A DNA stretch of 64,000 nt from Eubacterium sp. ER2 (lineage in GTDB: Bacteria > Bacillota > Clostridia > Lachnospirales > Lachnospiraceae), in assembly GCF_000765215.1 (NCBI RefSeq), contig NZ_JPJE01000018.1:186001-250000 (forward strand), written 5' to 3'. Of the stretch, positions 8,606-18,125 are shown piece by piece. The position numbers and the translations under genes are program-made. A model generated the notes under the pieces. It saw nothing but the letters and a program-made list of their open reading frames with translations, did not search any database and had not been told where the DNA came from. Numbering within the stretch: position 1 is the stretch's first letter; every line of letters starts with the position of its first letter.

Positions 8606-8869
8606 TTAAGCAATTCCGTTAACAGCTTTTGCTAAACGGGAAATCTTTCTTGCGCAAGTGTTCTTGTGATAAACACCCTTGCTTCCTGCTTTGTTGATCT
8701 CGATTGTAGCAACTCTCAGAGCTTCTGCAGCAGCAGCGGCATCCTTGTGCGCAACGGCTGTCTCAACTTTCTTTACGCAGGTCTTAACTTTAGATTTGAT
8801 TGCCTTATTTCTAGCAGCCTTTGTTTCGTTTACTAAAATTCTTTTTTTAGCAGATTTGATGTTAGCCAA
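8606..8869 (-). CDS. rpsT: 30S ribosomal protein S20
   Basis: Small basic ribosomal protein of 87 aa that binds 16S rRNA. The sequence opens MANIKSAKKR, as in S20 family members, when the TTG at 8869 is used. GGAGGTG lies 6 bases upstream of that TTG. The in-frame ATG at 8884 lies within the ribosome site and is not a plausible start. Ala/Lys-rich helices follow, as expected. It is transcribed away from gpr; the order rpsT-gpr-spoIIP is typical of Firmicutes. Confidence 0.95.
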   Translation of the reverse strand: MANIKSAKKRILVNETKAARNKAIKSKVKTCVKKVETAVAHKDAAAAAEALRVATIEINKAGSKGVYHKNTCARKISRLAKAVNGIA

Positions 8870-8913
8870 CTTGTCCACCTCCATTAAAACTATTTCGAAT
8901 TAATCGATGACCG

Positions 8914-8946
8914 TTCGTTAGAGCCGGACACGGACGTTCTAACGAA
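8914..8946 (-). other. Inverted repeat in the rpsT leader
   Basis: TTCGTTAGA (8914-8922) and TCTAACGAA (8938-8946) are perfect complements around 15 bases. They lie between the rpsT promoter and ribosome site, so they would fold in the rpsT mRNA leader. A role in S20 autoregulation is possible but unproven. Confidence 0.5.
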
Positions 8947-8958
8947 ACATACTATTGT

Positions 8959-8987
8959 ATTTTATGCCAAGGTTTCCCGGATGTCAA
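8959..8987 (-). promoter_or_regulatory. Sigma-A promoter for rpsT
   Basis: On the reverse strand: TTGACA (8987-8982), 17 bases, TAAAAT (8964-8959). Confidence 0.7.
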
Positions 8988-9053
8988 TACATATTTCTGA
9001 AAATATTGCAAAAACTATCGGTAAACCAAAAGACTGAAGTGAGGTTATCAGAC

Positions 9054-10007
9054 ATGATCGAGAAGTACAGTATCCGAACAGACCTGGCCCTGGAACAGAA
9101 GGAGCGCTTTGAGGCGGACAATGTGGAAATTTCCGGGGTGGTGCTGGAGGAAAAGTATGATGAGGAGAGGGACATCAAAGTCACGACTGTCAGGATCGAG
9201 ACGGAAAACGGAGCCAGGACGATGGGAAAGCCGGTAGGGACCTACATTACCCTGGAGGCCCCGGAGCTGGCAGTGCCGGACGAGGGATACCACAGGGAGG
9301 TCTCGGAGGAGATCCTCCGCTTTCTCAGGCGGCTTCTTGATATGGGGAAAGAGGATTACTCTGTCCTTGTGGTCGGCCTTGGAAACCGACAGGTGACGCC
9401 GGATGCGCTGGGGCCTTATGTGGCGGACAATCTGAACATTACCAGGCACATCGTGAAGGAGTACGGCAAATATGCCATGGGGAAGGACCAGGTGCGGCTT
9501 CTGAGCGCCATTGTGCCCGGGGTCATGGGACAGACCGGGATGGAGACTGTGGAGATCATAAGGGGCGTGGTGAGAGAGACAAAGCCGGACGCGGTCATCG
9601 CCATCGATGCGCTGGCGGCCAGGAATTCCAGGAGGCTGAACCGGACCGTGCAGATCTCAGACACAGGGATCAGTCCGGGCTCAGGGATCGGGAATCAGAG
9701 AAGCGCTATCACAGAGGAGACGGTAGGAGTCCCGGTCGTCGCTATCGGTGTACCCACAGTGGTGGACGCCGCCACGATCGTAGGCGACGCCATGGAAAAC
9801 CTGATCGCCCAGATGGAGCGCTCGGAGACTATGAAGGGCGTGGGGGTTGTTCTCCAGGGGTACAATGCGGCCGAAAAGTATGAGCTTGTCAAGGAGCTGA
9901 TTGCCCCGCACCTGAACGGCATGTTTGTGACGCCGAAGGATGTGGACGAGACAGTCAAGCGGATCAGCTTCACTATATCAGAGGCACTGAACCGGCTTTT
10001 CGCATAA
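9054..10007 (+). CDS. gpr: Germination protease GPR
   Basis: Protease that degrades small acid-soluble spore proteins during germination; it is made in the forespore as a zymogen. The 317-aa protein opens with SIRTDLALE, the conserved propeptide/N-terminal region. It carries the family core LVVGLGNRQVTPDALGP and the VIAIDALAAR strand. The ATG at 9054 was chosen because GAGGTT lies 12 bases upstream; earlier in-frame ATGs have no ribosome site. A CATACTA at 8948-8954 resembles a forespore sigma-G -10 element, but no matching -35 is evident. Confidence 0.94.
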   Translation: MIEKYSIRTDLALEQKERFEADNVEISGVVLEEKYDEERDIKVTTVRIETENGARTMGKPVGTYITLEAPELAVPDEGYHREVSEEILRFLRRLLDMGKEDYSVLVVGLGNRQVTPDALGPYVADNLNITRHIVKEYGKYAMGKDQVRLLSAIVPGVMGQTGMETVEIIRGVVRETKPDAVIAIDALAARNSRRLNRTVQISDTGISPGSGIGNQRSAITEETVGVPVVAIGVPTVVDAATIVGDAMENLIAQMERSETMKGVGVVLQGYNAAEKYELVKELIAPHLNGMFVTPKDVDETVKRISFTISEALNRLFA

Positions 10008-10030
10008 TGCAGGCGGAAATCTCATATAGT
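10002..10030 (+). promoter_or_regulatory. Putative sigma-E promoter for spoIIP
   Basis: GCATAAT (10002-10008), a 14-base spacer and CATATAGT (10023-10030) resemble the mother-cell sigma-E consensus. The -35 overlaps the end of gpr. spoIIP is a known sigma-E gene in Bacillus. Confidence 0.5.
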
Positions 10031-10083
10031 GTAAAAGCGGCAGAATGGACCGGAGAATATGAGACGAGCAGGTGGAAGAGCTG

Positions 10084-11268
10084 TTGAGAAAGAGATGGAG
10101 ATTAAACAGAATAGGAATCGGGGTGATCCTGCTTCTGCTGACCGCCTACGGGTCAGTACAGGCAGGATTTCGTCCTGTGGGCAGCGTGGGAGGACATCTG
10201 GCGGAGGCCCTTCTGGGGAACTCGGAGAAAATGTTTTTGCCGGGAGCCTTTTACATAGAGAACGGGGCGGAGCTCTCCGCAGCGGATCTGCTGGCGAAGG
10301 GCATCAGTCTTCTGGCCCCCATCGGCACCTACGTGGATGGGCAGGAGAGTGAGGAGACCGATGTGGAGGATGCGGCAACCTACCAGATGATCCTGTCCCA
10401 GCAGGCCAGTGATGAAAATGAGGTGGGCGCCGACGGCACTCTGGTCAGCGGCACAGACGACTCTGACCAGACGACCATACATACCTCGGGGACACCGATT
10501 GATACTTCCATAGAAAAGATGAGCAGCTTTGACTATCTGATCGGCAATTTTTACACAGTGGACAGCACCACTATGATCCGGCCGGATGAGCTGAACGGGG
10601 CAGAGCTCCTGAGCAAAAATATGAAGATAGACCAGAGCACGGAGGGGCCGAAGATCCTGATCTACCACACGCACTCCCAGGAGATGTTCGCCGATTCGGT
10701 GGAGGGGGATGCGTCCACCTCCATCGTGGGGATCGGGGATTATCTGACTGCGCTCCTAAACGACACGTATCACATTCCCACCATGCACCATACAGCTGTC
10801 TACGACCTGATAGACGGGAAGCTGGACAGGAGCCTTGCCTATGACCTGGCAAAGCCGGATCTTCAGAAGATATTGGATGAAAACCCGAGCATTGAGGTTG
10901 TGATCGACCTGCACAGAGATGGGGTGAACGAGGGAACCCATCTGGTGACAGAGGTGAACGGGAAACCCACTGCTCAGATCATGTTTTTTAACGGGCTGAG
11001 TAAGACCAGAGCCAACGGGGAGATCGACTATCTGGCCAATCCGTACATACAGGATAACCTGGCTTTCTCTCTGCAGATGCAGGTGGCAGCCAACAATGAG
11101 TACCCGGGATTTACCAGGCGGATCTACCTGAGAGGATACCGCTATAACATGCACTTTAAGCCCAAGAGCCTCCTTGTGGAGGCGGGGGCCCAGACCAACA
11201 CGGTGGAGGAGATGAGAAACGCCATGGAGGTGCTGGCGGACCTGCTGCACACAGTGCTGGTGGGGTAA
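10084..11268 (+). CDS. spoIIP: Stage II sporulation protein P
   Basis: Cell-wall hydrolase of the SpoIID-SpoIIM-SpoIIP engulfment machine; it cuts peptide stems as an amidase. It has an N-terminal membrane anchor, an acidic/Thr-rich linker, then the catalytic domain with the zinc-ligand motif YHTHSQE (near residue 195) and the VIDLHRDG motif (~274). The start is uncertain: the TTG at 10084 has AGGTGG 8 bases upstream and is preferred over the GTG at 10072, which lacks a well-placed ribosome site. It follows gpr, as in most spore formers. The next genes are topoisomerase genes rather than lepA. Confidence 0.9.
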   Translation: MRKRWRLNRIGIGVILLLLTAYGSVQAGFRPVGSVGGHLAEALLGNSEKMFLPGAFYIENGAELSAADLLAKGISLLAPIGTYVDGQESEETDVEDAATYQMILSQQASDENEVGADGTLVSGTDDSDQTTIHTSGTPIDTSIEKMSSFDYLIGNFYTVDSTTMIRPDELNGAELLSKNMKIDQSTEGPKILIYHTHSQEMFADSVEGDASTSIVGIGDYLTALLNDTYHIPTMHHTAVYDLIDGKLDRSLAYDLAKPDLQKILDENPSIEVVIDLHRDGVNEGTHLVTEVNGKPTAQIMFFNGLSKTRANGEIDYLANPYIQDNLAFSLQMQVAANNEYPGFTRRIYLRGYRYNMHFKPKSLLVEAGAQTNTVEEMRNAMEVLADLLHTVLVG

Positions 11269-11283
11269 GCGCCCTTTTTCTGT

Positions 11284-11312
11284 TTGCAAGCCCCTACATT
11301 TTGTGCTAATAT
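11284..11312 (+). promoter_or_regulatory. Putative sigma-A promoter for parE-parC
   Basis: TTGCAA (11284-11289), 17 bases, TAATAT (11307-11312), just after spoIIP and 55 bases before parE. Confidence 0.55.
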
Positions 11313-11366
11313 TGAAACAGTGCGTAGAAAAATACCAGAAATTGGAGAGGAAGGATTAGGAGCAAC

Positions 11367-13289
11367 ATGGCGAACAAAAACACGTATGATGCAGACAGCA
11401 TTGCTGTGCTGGAGGGACTGGAGGCGGTCCGGAAGCGCCCGGGCATGTATATAGGAAGCGTCTCCACAAAGGGGCTGAACCACCTGATCTACGAGATCGT
11501 GGACAACTCAGTGGACGAACATCTGGCCGGCTACTGCAGTGAAATCCGGGTCACACTGGAGAAGGACGGATCCTGTACGGTCAGCGACAACGGGCGCGGC
11601 GTCCCTGTGGGTATGCACGCGAAAGGCGTCCCGGCAGCGAGACTTGTCTACACGACTCTCCATGCCGGTGGAAAATTTGACGACTCCGCCTACAAGACAA
11701 GCGGCGGTCTACACGGCGTGGGCTCATCGGTAGTCAACGCCCTCTCTGCCTATATGGATGTGGAGATCAGCAGGGACGGCTATATCCACCATGACCGCTA
11801 CGAGAGAGGAATTCCGGTGGTGGAGCTGGAGGACGGCCTTCTTCCCAAAATTGGAAAAACGAAAAGGACAGGGACTAAGGTGAATTTCCTCCCGGATGAC
11901 ACCATCTTTGAGAAGACCAGATTCCGGGGGGAGGAGGTCAAGAGCCGTATGCACGAGACCGCCTACCTCAATCCATCCCTTACTATTATATATGAAGACA
12001 AGCGGGGGGCTGAGCCGGAGAAGATCACCTACCACGAGCCGGACGGCATCCTTGGATTTATCCGGGAGCTGAACGAGAAGAAGGAGGCGGTCCACGAGCC
12101 GGTCTACTTTAAAGGAGAGGCTGACGGAATCGAGGTGGAGGCGGCCTTCCAGTACGTCAATGAATTTCACGAGAATGTGCTGGGATTTTGTAATAACATC
12201 TACAATGCAGAGGGGGGAACCCACCTGACCGGCTTTAAGACAACCTTCACCACAGTTATGAACCAGTATGCCAGAGAGCTGGGTATTCTGAAGGAGAAGG
12301 ACGCCAACTTTACCGGGGCGGATATCCGCAACGGCATGACTGCCATCATTTCCATCAAGCACCCGGATCCAAGATTTGAGGGACAGACAAAGACTAAGCT
12401 GGACAATCCGGATGCCGCCAAGGCAGTCAGCAAGGTGACAGGCGACGAGATCGTCCGGTATTTTGACAGAAATCTGGACAACCTGAAAAAGGTCCTTTCC
12501 TGCGCGGAGAAGGCGGCCAAGATCAGGAAGACGGAGGAGAGGGCAAAGACGAACCTTCTCACAAAGCAGAAATATTCCTTTGACAGCAACGGAAAGCTGG
12601 CCAACTGTGAGAGCAGGGACGCCTCCAAATGCGAGATCTTTATCGTGGAGGGGGACTCTGCCGGGGGCTCGGCGAAGACGGCCAGAGACAGAATGTTCCA
12701 GGCCATTCTTCCCATCCGGGGAAAGATCCTGAATGTGGAGAAGGCCAGCATTGACAAGATCCTGGCCAACGCGGAGATCAAGACCATGATCAATGCCTTT
12801 GGCTGCGGATTTTCGGAAGGGTACGGAAACGATTTTGACATTTCCAAGCTGAGATACGACAAGATCATTATTATGGCCGATGCGGATGTGGACGGAGCGC
12901 ATATCTCCACCCTGCTTCTGACGCTCTTTTACCGCTTCATGCCGGAGCTCATCTACGAGGGACATGTGTATATCGCCATGCCGCCCCTCTACAAGGCTAT
13001 GCCCAAAAAGGGGGAGGAGGAGTACCTCTACGATGACAAGGCGCTGGAGCGATACAGAAAGACCCACGACGGCCCCTTTACTTTGCAGAGGTACAAGGGA
13101 CTGGGAGAGATGGACGCGGAGCAGCTCTGGGAGACAACGCTGAACCCTAAGACCCGCATCCTGAAGCTTGTGGAGATCGAGGACGCCCGCATGGCTTCCA
13201 GTGTGACAGAGATGCTCATGGGCAACGAGGTTCCGCCGAGGCGTGCGTTTATCTACGACAATGCCACAGAGGCTGAACTTGACATATAG
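11367..13289 (+). CDS. parE: Type IIA DNA topoisomerase ATPase subunit (ParE/GyrB family)
   Basis: 640-aa ATPase subunit of a heterotetrameric type II topoisomerase. The GHKL ATPase domain has EIVDNSVDE near residue 43 and the GLHGVGSSVVNALS loop near ~113. The TOPRIM domain has EGDSAGGSAK (~428) and DADVDGAHI (~505), which bind Mg2+. The C-terminal YKGLGEMDAEQLWETT motif is intact. Only 16 bases separate it from the A subunit. The ParE naming rests on the paired A subunit lacking a GyrA box and on location away from any replication-origin genes (dnaA, recF); gyrase is not strictly excluded. Confidence 0.88.
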   Translation: MANKNTYDADSIAVLEGLEAVRKRPGMYIGSVSTKGLNHLIYEIVDNSVDEHLAGYCSEIRVTLEKDGSCTVSDNGRGVPVGMHAKGVPAARLVYTTLHAGGKFDDSAYKTSGGLHGVGSSVVNALSAYMDVEISRDGYIHHDRYERGIPVVELEDGLLPKIGKTKRTGTKVNFLPDDTIFEKTRFRGEEVKSRMHETAYLNPSLTIIYEDKRGAEPEKITYHEPDGILGFIRELNEKKEAVHEPVYFKGEADGIEVEAAFQYVNEFHENVLGFCNNIYNAEGGTHLTGFKTTFTTVMNQYARELGILKEKDANFTGADIRNGMTAIISIKHPDPRFEGQTKTKLDNPDAAKAVSKVTGDEIVRYFDRNLDNLKKVLSCAEKAAKIRKTEERAKTNLLTKQKYSFDSNGKLANCESRDASKCEIFIVEGDSAGGSAKTARDRMFQAILPIRGKILNVEKASIDKILANAEIKTMINAFGCGFSEGYGNDFDISKLRYDKIIIMADADVDGAHISTLLLTLFYRFMPELIYEGHVYIAMPPLYKAMPKKGEEEYLYDDKALERYRKTHDGPFTLQRYKGLGEMDAEQLWETTLNPKTRILKLVEIEDARMASSVTEMLMGNEVPPRRAFIYDNATEAELDI

Positions 13290-13305
13290 AAGGGAGTAAA
13301 GAGAT

Positions 13306-15546
13306 ATGCCGGAAGAACAGATCATACGGACAGAATACTCTGATCTGATGAAAAAATCATATATCGACTACGCCATGAGCGTGATCATTGCCAGGGCTCT
13401 CCCGGATGTGCGGGACGGGCTGAAGCCTGTCCAGAGACGTACTCTCTACGATATGCATGAGCTGGGCATCCGATGGGACAGGCCCTACAGAAAATGCGCC
13501 CGTATCGTGGGAGATACCATGGGTAAATACCACCCTCACGGGGACAGCTCCATCTACGAGGCCCTGGTGGTCATGGCCCAGGACTTCAAGAAGGGCATGG
13601 TGCTTGTGGACGGCCACGGCAACTTTGGCTCCATAGAAGGAGACGGGGCGGCTGCCATGAGGTACACTGAGGCAAGACTTGCCAAATTTACCCAGATGGC
13701 GTTCCTCCAGGATCTGGACAAGGACGTTATCAATTTTGTCCCCAACTTTGATGAGACGGAGAAAGAGCCGGAAGTGCTGCCGGTGCGTGTTCCCAACCTT
13801 CTGGTCAATGGGGCGGAGGGAATTGCCGTCGGCATGGCTACCAGCATCCCCCCCCACAATCTGGGCGAGGTCATCGATGCGGTGAAAGCCTATATGAAAA
13901 ACGATGATATCAGCACAAGACAGCTGATGAAATATGTGAAAGGTCCGGATTTCCCCACAGGGGGCATCGTGGTAAACAAAGACGACCTTCTGAATATCTA
14001 CGAGACCGGTGTGGGCAAGATCAAGATCCGGGGCAAAGTGGAAGTGGAGGACATGAAAGGCGGCAAGCAGCGCCTTGTCATCACAGAGATCCCCTACACC
14101 ATGATCGGCGCCGGCATCGGAAAGTTCCTCAATGATGTGTGCGCCCTTGTGGAGACGAAGAAGACGGGGGATATTGTGGACATCTCCAACCAGTCTTCCA
14201 AGGAAGGTATCCGCATTGTTATTGAGCTGAAGAAGGGCGCGGATGTCAAAAACCTGACCAACATGCTCTACAAGAAGACCAGACTGGAAGACACCTTCGG
14301 CGTCAACATGCTGGCTGTGGCGGACGGGCGCCCGGAGACCATGGGCCTTAAGAAGATCATCGAACACCACGTGGATTTCCAGTTTGAGCTGGCCACCAGA
14401 AAATATAAGACTCTCCTGGCAAAAGAGCTGGAGAAAAAAGAGATCCAGGAAGGTCTCATAAAAGCCTGCGATGTTATTGACCTGATCATCGAGATCCTCC
14501 GGGGCAGCCGGAATGTCCAGGACGCCAAGGCCTGCCTCACCCAGGGGATCACGGAGAACATCACGTTCAAGTCAAAGATCTCGAAAAAGATGGCCTCCAT
14601 GCTCCGGTTTACGGAGCGGCAGGCGGACGCTATTTTGCAGATGCGCCTGTACCGGCTCATCGGACTGGAGATCGATGCCCTTATGAAGGAGCACGAGGAG
14701 ACGCTTGCCAACATTGCCCGGTATGAGGACATTCTGAACAATTACGACTCCATGGCGGACGTGATCATCCAGGAGCTGGACGCCTTCAAAAAGGAGTTTG
14801 CCGTGCCCCGCAGAACCGTCGTGGAAAACGGGGAAGAGGCAGTCTTTGAGGAGAAGAAGATCGAGGAGCAGGAGGTAGTCTTCCTTATGGACCGCTTTGG
14901 CTACGCCAGATGCGTGGACACCTCCACTTATGAGAGAAACCGGGAGGCAGCGGACAGCGAGAACAAGTTTGTCCTGACCTGCCTCAACACAGGAAAAATC
15001 TGTATCTTTACAGATACGGGAAAAATGCACCAGGTGAAGGTGCTGGATGTGCCCTACGGAAAATTCCGGGATAAGGGCCAGCCCATAGACAATATGAGCA
15101 ACTTTGACAGCACCGCCGAGGAGATCGTCTACATGTGCGACGCGGAGCAGATGCGCTTTGCCTTGCTTTTCTTTGCCACAAGGCAGGGAATGGTCAAGAA
15201 GGTGGCCGGAACCGAGTTCCAGGTGTCCAAGCGGACCATAGCCGCCACCAAGCTGCAGGAGGGAGATGCCCTTGTCGCTGTGGCTGTGATCAACGACAAC
15301 CAGTACGTGGTGCTGCAGACAAAGGACGGCTATTTCCTGCGTTTCCACGCGGAGGAGGTCTCCGAGAAGAAGAAGGGCGCCGTCGGCGTCCGGGGCATCA
15401 AGCTTCGGAAGAACGACGAGCTGGAGGCCGCCTATCTCTTTGAGGACGGGGAGGACCCGAAGGCCATCTACAGGGAGAAGGAAGTGGCCCTGAACCGGCT
15501 GCGGATCGGGAAGAGAGACACCCAGGGAGTGAAAAACCGGGGATGA
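13306..15546 (+). CDS. parC: Type IIA DNA topoisomerase cleavage subunit (ParC/GyrA family)
   Basis: 746-aa DNA-cleaving subunit. The catalytic Tyr is residue 120 in MRYTEARL, the same position as in E. coli ParC. The quinolone-determining stretch [12 protein letters not shown] lies near ~78-89. The C-terminal domain (~500-746) is a shortened beta-pinwheel without a recognisable GyrA box, arguing for decatenase (topoisomerase IV) type. It forms an operon with parE. No clear terminator follows; the rimP promoter begins 25 bases after the stop. Confidence 0.87.
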   Translation: MPEEQIIRTEYSDLMKKSYIDYAMSVIIARALPDVRDGLKPVQRRTLYDMHELGIRWDRPYRKCARIVGDTMGKYHPHGDSSIYEALVVMAQDFKKGMVLVDGHGNFGSIEGDGAAAMRYTEARLAKFTQMAFLQDLDKDVINFVPNFDETEKEPEVLPVRVPNLLVNGAEGIAVGMATSIPPHNLGEVIDAVKAYMKNDDISTRQLMKYVKGPDFPTGGIVVNKDDLLNIYETGVGKIKIRGKVEVEDMKGGKQRLVITEIPYTMIGAGIGKFLNDVCALVETKKTGDIVDISNQSSKEGIRIVIELKKGADVKNLTNMLYKKTRLEDTFGVNMLAVADGRPETMGLKKIIEHHVDFQFELATRKYKTLLAKELEKKEIQEGLIKACDVIDLIIEILRGSRNVQDAKACLTQGITENITFKSKISKKMASMLRFTERQADAILQMRLYRLIGLEIDALMKEHEETLANIARYEDILNNYDSMADVIIQELDAFKKEFAVPRRTVVENGEEAVFEEKKIEEQEVVFLMDRFGYARCVDTSTYERNREAADSENKFVLTCLNTGKICIFTDTGKMHQVKVLDVPYGKFRDKGQPIDNMSNFDSTAEEIVYMCDAEQMRFALLFFATRQGMVKKVAGTEFQVSKRTIAATKLQEGDALVAVAVINDNQYVVLQTKDGYFLRFHAEEVSEKKKGAVGVRGIKLRKNDELEAAYLFEDGEDPKAIYREKEVALNRLRIGKRDTQGVKNRG

Positions 15547-15571
15547 TTAGGAAAAATCTGTGTAAAACCCC

Positions 15572-15600
15572 TTGATTTCCCGAAAAAGGAGTGCTATACT
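15572..15600 (+). promoter_or_regulatory. Sigma-A promoter for the rimP-nusA-infB operon
   Basis: TTGATT (15572-15577), 17 bases, TATACT (15595-15600). It precedes a 155-base leader. Confidence 0.75.
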
Positions 15601-15627
15601 ATATGCCAGTTACATAAGCATGCGGCA

Positions 15628-15653
15628 GAAGAGTGGACGAAAGTTCACTCTTC
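15628..15653 (+). ncRNA. rimP leader hairpin
   Basis: GAAGAGTGGAC (15628-15638) pairs with GTTCACTCTTC (15643-15653), with one G-T wobble, around a GAAA tetraloop. It lies in the leader upstream of rimP. A conserved rimP-leader hairpin is known in Firmicutes, and position and shape fit it. Its function is not established here. Confidence 0.75.
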
Positions 15654-15754
15654 TTTATATGATAGGGAGCTTTTCCATTTTTCATATATTTTCCGCTGGA
15701 TCTATGTCTTTATCAGCGCCGGGGAGGCGCACAGGTACGATAGGAGGTTTTACA

Positions 15755-16222
15755 TTGGCGAAGAGAGAAGCGTATGAACAGAAGACCGAGGAAATCCTTC
15801 TTCCTATTATGGAGAGGAACGGATTTGAACTGGTGGACGTAGAGTATGTCAAGGAGGGCGGCAACTGGTACTTGAGGGCCTATATCGACAAGCCGGGCGG
15901 TATCAATGTGGATGACTGTGAGATGGTCAGCAGAGAGCTGTCAGATATACTGGACGAGAAGGACTTTATTGACGAGGCCTACATCCTGGAGGTCAGCTCG
16001 CCGGGACTTGGACGCCCGCTGAAAAAGGAGAAGGATTTCAAGAGGAGCCTTGGCCAGGAGGTGGATGTCCGCACGTACCGGATGGTGGATAAGAGGAAAG
16101 AATTCACCGGGATCCTGAAGGATTATGATAAGGACACTGTAACGATAGAAATGGAAGATGGAAGCTTAAAAACATTTGAGAAAGGCGATATCGCGCTTAT
16201 TCGTCTGTCATTCGATTTTTAA
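15755..16222 (+). CDS. rimP: Ribosome maturation factor RimP
   Basis: Assembly factor for the 30S subunit, 155 aa. It contains the family motif FELVDVEYVKEGGNWYLR, then YILEVSSPGLGRPL, and a C-terminal SH3-like domain ending in an IRLSFDF-type tail. The TTG at 15755 was chosen because AGGAGG is 7 bases upstream; earlier in-frame ATGs lie inside the structured leader. First gene of the long translation operon; nusA follows after 17 bases. Confidence 0.92.
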   Translation: MAKREAYEQKTEEILLPIMERNGFELVDVEYVKEGGNWYLRAYIDKPGGINVDDCEMVSRELSDILDEKDFIDEAYILEVSSPGLGRPLKKEKDFKRSLGQEVDVRTYRMVDKRKEFTGILKDYDKDTVTIEMEDGSLKTFEKGDIALIRLSFDF

Positions 16223-16239
16223 TTTAGGAGGAAAGACAC

Positions 16240-17514
16240 ATGAACACAGAATTACTGGAAGCGTTGAATATTTTGGAAAAGGAGAAGGATATCAGCAAAG
16301 ATACGCTGATGGATGCCATTGAGAATTCTCTCATCAATGCCTGCAAGAACCATTTTGGAAAGGCAGACAACATCAAGGTCATCATGGACAGAGAGACCTG
16401 TGATTACAAACTTCTCCAGGAGAAGACGGTTGTTGAGGAAGTGGAAGACAAGGTAGAAGAGATCAGCCTTGAGGACGCAAAGAATATTGACAGCAAATAT
16501 GAGCTGGGCGATGTGGTCCAGATCCCGGTAGAGTCCAAATCTTTTTGCCGTATCGCAACGCAGAACGCCAAGAACCTGATCCTCCAGAAGATCCGCGAGG
16601 AAGAGAGAAAGGTGATCTACGACCAGTATTTTGAAAAAGAGAAAGATATCGTGACCGGTATCGTGCAGCGCTATGTCGGAAAGAACATCAGCATCAACCT
16701 GGGCAAGGCGGATGCTATGCTGACAGAGAACGAGCAGGTAAAAGGCGAGGTGTTCAAGCCCACAGAGCGTATCAAGCTGTACGTTGTGGAGGTTAAGAAT
16801 ACGACGAAAGGACCGAAGATCCTGGTGTCCCGTACCCATCCTGAGCTGGTGAAGCGTCTCTTTGAGGCTGAAGTTACCGAGGTGAAGGACGGCATCGTGG
16901 AGATCAAGAGCATCGCACGTGAGGCGGGAAGCCGTACAAAGATCGCTGTCTGGTCCAATGATCCGGATGTGGATCCGGTGGGCGCCTGCGTCGGCATGAA
17001 CGGAGCCAGAGTAAACGCTATTGTCAATGAGCTGAGAGGTGAGAAGATCGACATCATCAACTGGGATGAAAACCCGGGTATCCTGATCGAGAATGCCCTG
17101 AGCCCGGCAAAGGTTATCTCTGTTATGGCTGATCCCGATGAGAAGACAGCAAGCGTCATCGTGCCGGATTATCAGCTCTCCCTGGCCATCGGCAAAGAGG
17201 GACAGAACGCAAGGCTGGCAGCACGACTGACAGGCTACAAGATCGATATCAAGAGCGAGACACAGGCCATCGAGTCCGGCGAGCTCCCGGAGAACTACAT
17301 GGAGCTGGGCGAAGGCGTATACGAGGAGGAAGTATACGAGGACGGCTACGATGAGGCTTACGATGACAGCTATGGTGAGAACTACGATGACTACGGCTAT
17401 GAAGAGGACGGCTACGGCGAAGAGGATGAGGAGTACGGCGACGGCTATGACCAGGAGGATGAGCCGTACAGCGAAGGCCAGGATGACATAGAATTCCACG
17501 AGACAGAAGAATAG
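16240..17514 (+). CDS. nusA: Transcription termination/antitermination factor NusA
   Basis: RNA-polymerase-binding elongation factor, 424 aa. N-terminal domain (~1-125), S1 domain (~133-200), then KH1 and KH2 (the second contains LAIGKEGQNARLAARLTGYKIDI, ~310-332). From about residue 345 the protein ends in an unusual ~75-residue tail made almost only of Tyr, Asp, Glu and Gly, with repeated DGY/EDGY units. The tail takes the place of the acidic repeats found in some proteobacterial NusA proteins. AGGAGG precedes the ATG. Confidence 0.95.
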   Translation: MNTELLEALNILEKEKDISKDTLMDAIENSLINACKNHFGKADNIKVIMDRETCDYKLLQEKTVVEEVEDKVEEISLEDAKNIDSKYELGDVVQIPVESKSFCRIATQNAKNLILQKIREEERKVIYDQYFEKEKDIVTGIVQRYVGKNISINLGKADAMLTENEQVKGEVFKPTERIKLYVVEVKNTTKGPKILVSRTHPELVKRLFEAEVTEVKDGIVEIKSIAREAGSRTKIAVWSNDPDVDPVGACVGMNGARVNAIVNELRGEKIDIINWDENPGILIENALSPAKVISVMADPDEKTASVIVPDYQLSLAIGKEGQNARLAARLTGYKIDIKSETQAIESGELPENYMELGEGVYEEEVYEDGYDEAYDDSYGENYDDYGYEEDGYGEEDEEYGDGYDQEDEPYSEGQDDIEFHETEE

Positions 17515-17522
17515 GTGATTAT

Positions 17523-17801
17523 TTGAGCAATAATAAAAAAGTTCCCATGCGCAAATGCGTGGGGTGCCAGGAAATGAAGAGTAAAAAAGAGATGCTGCGC
17601 ATTATCAGGACCCAGGAAGGAGAGTTCCTGCTGGATGCCACCGGAAAGAAGAACGGCAGGGGAGCCTATATCTGCCCTTCCTCTGAGTGCCTCTCAAAGG
17701 CCATCAGGCAGAAGGGGCTGGAGCGGTCATTCAAGCAGGCAATCCCGCAGGATGTCTACGAGATGCTGGAAAGGGAGATGAGAGAGATTGAGTCAAAGTA
17801 A
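17523..17801 (+). CDS. rnpM: RNase P modulator RnpM (YlxR)
   Basis: 92-aa RNA-binding protein of the YlxR family. The typical N-terminal RKCVGCQEMK and central DATGKKNGRGAYICPS motifs are present; the conserved Cys residues and GRGAY are the family signature. The start is TTG at 17523 with AGGTGA at 17513-17518 overlapping the nusA stop; the ATG at 17547 is an alternative. It lies between nusA and ylxQ, as in Bacillus. Confidence 0.92.
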   Translation: MSNNKKVPMRKCVGCQEMKSKKEMLRIIRTQEGEFLLDATGKKNGRGAYICPSSECLSKAIRQKGLERSFKQAIPQDVYEMLEREMREIESK

Positions 17802-18099
17802 AGCCCTGTCCATGATCGGACTGGCGACCAAGGCGGGAAAGACGGCAAGCGGAGAGTTCTGTACGGAGAAAGAAGTAAAGACAGGAAGAGCCGCGCTTGT
17901 GATCGTCGCCGGGGATGCGTCGGATAATACAAAGAAAAAATTCCGGAATATGTGCGAGTATTACAAGGTGCCCATCTGTTTTTATGCGGATAAGGATACG
18001 CTTGGCCACGCCATGGGAAAAGAATTCCGGGCATCTCTGGCAGTCCTGGACGCCGGGTTTGCAAAAGGGATCATGAAACATCTGGATACGGAAAGATAA
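17788..18099 (+). CDS. ylxQ: L7Ae-family ribosomal protein YlxQ
   Basis: 103-aa kink-turn RNA-binding protein of the L7Ae/L30e family. It opens [17 protein letters not shown], a typical beginning for YlxQ, and carries the VIVAGDAS strand-turn. The TTG start at 17788 lies inside the last codons of rnpM (14-base overlap), preceded by GGGAG. This suggests translational coupling. The role in translation or K-turn binding is inferred from the family. Confidence 0.9.
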   Translation: MSQSKALSMIGLATKAGKTASGEFCTEKEVKTGRAALVIVAGDASDNTKKKFRNMCEYYKVPICFYADKDTLGHAMGKEFRASLAVLDAGFAKGIMKHLDTER

Positions 18100-18125
18100 T
18101 GATGCTGCATAGAGGAGGTATTTGC

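Noticed and set aside
11724-13325. 533-codon open frame opposite parE, and similar long frames opposite parC, nusA, dxs and gltB
   Set aside because: All lie fully antisense to conserved genes with intact catalytic motifs, and show the same shadow composition.
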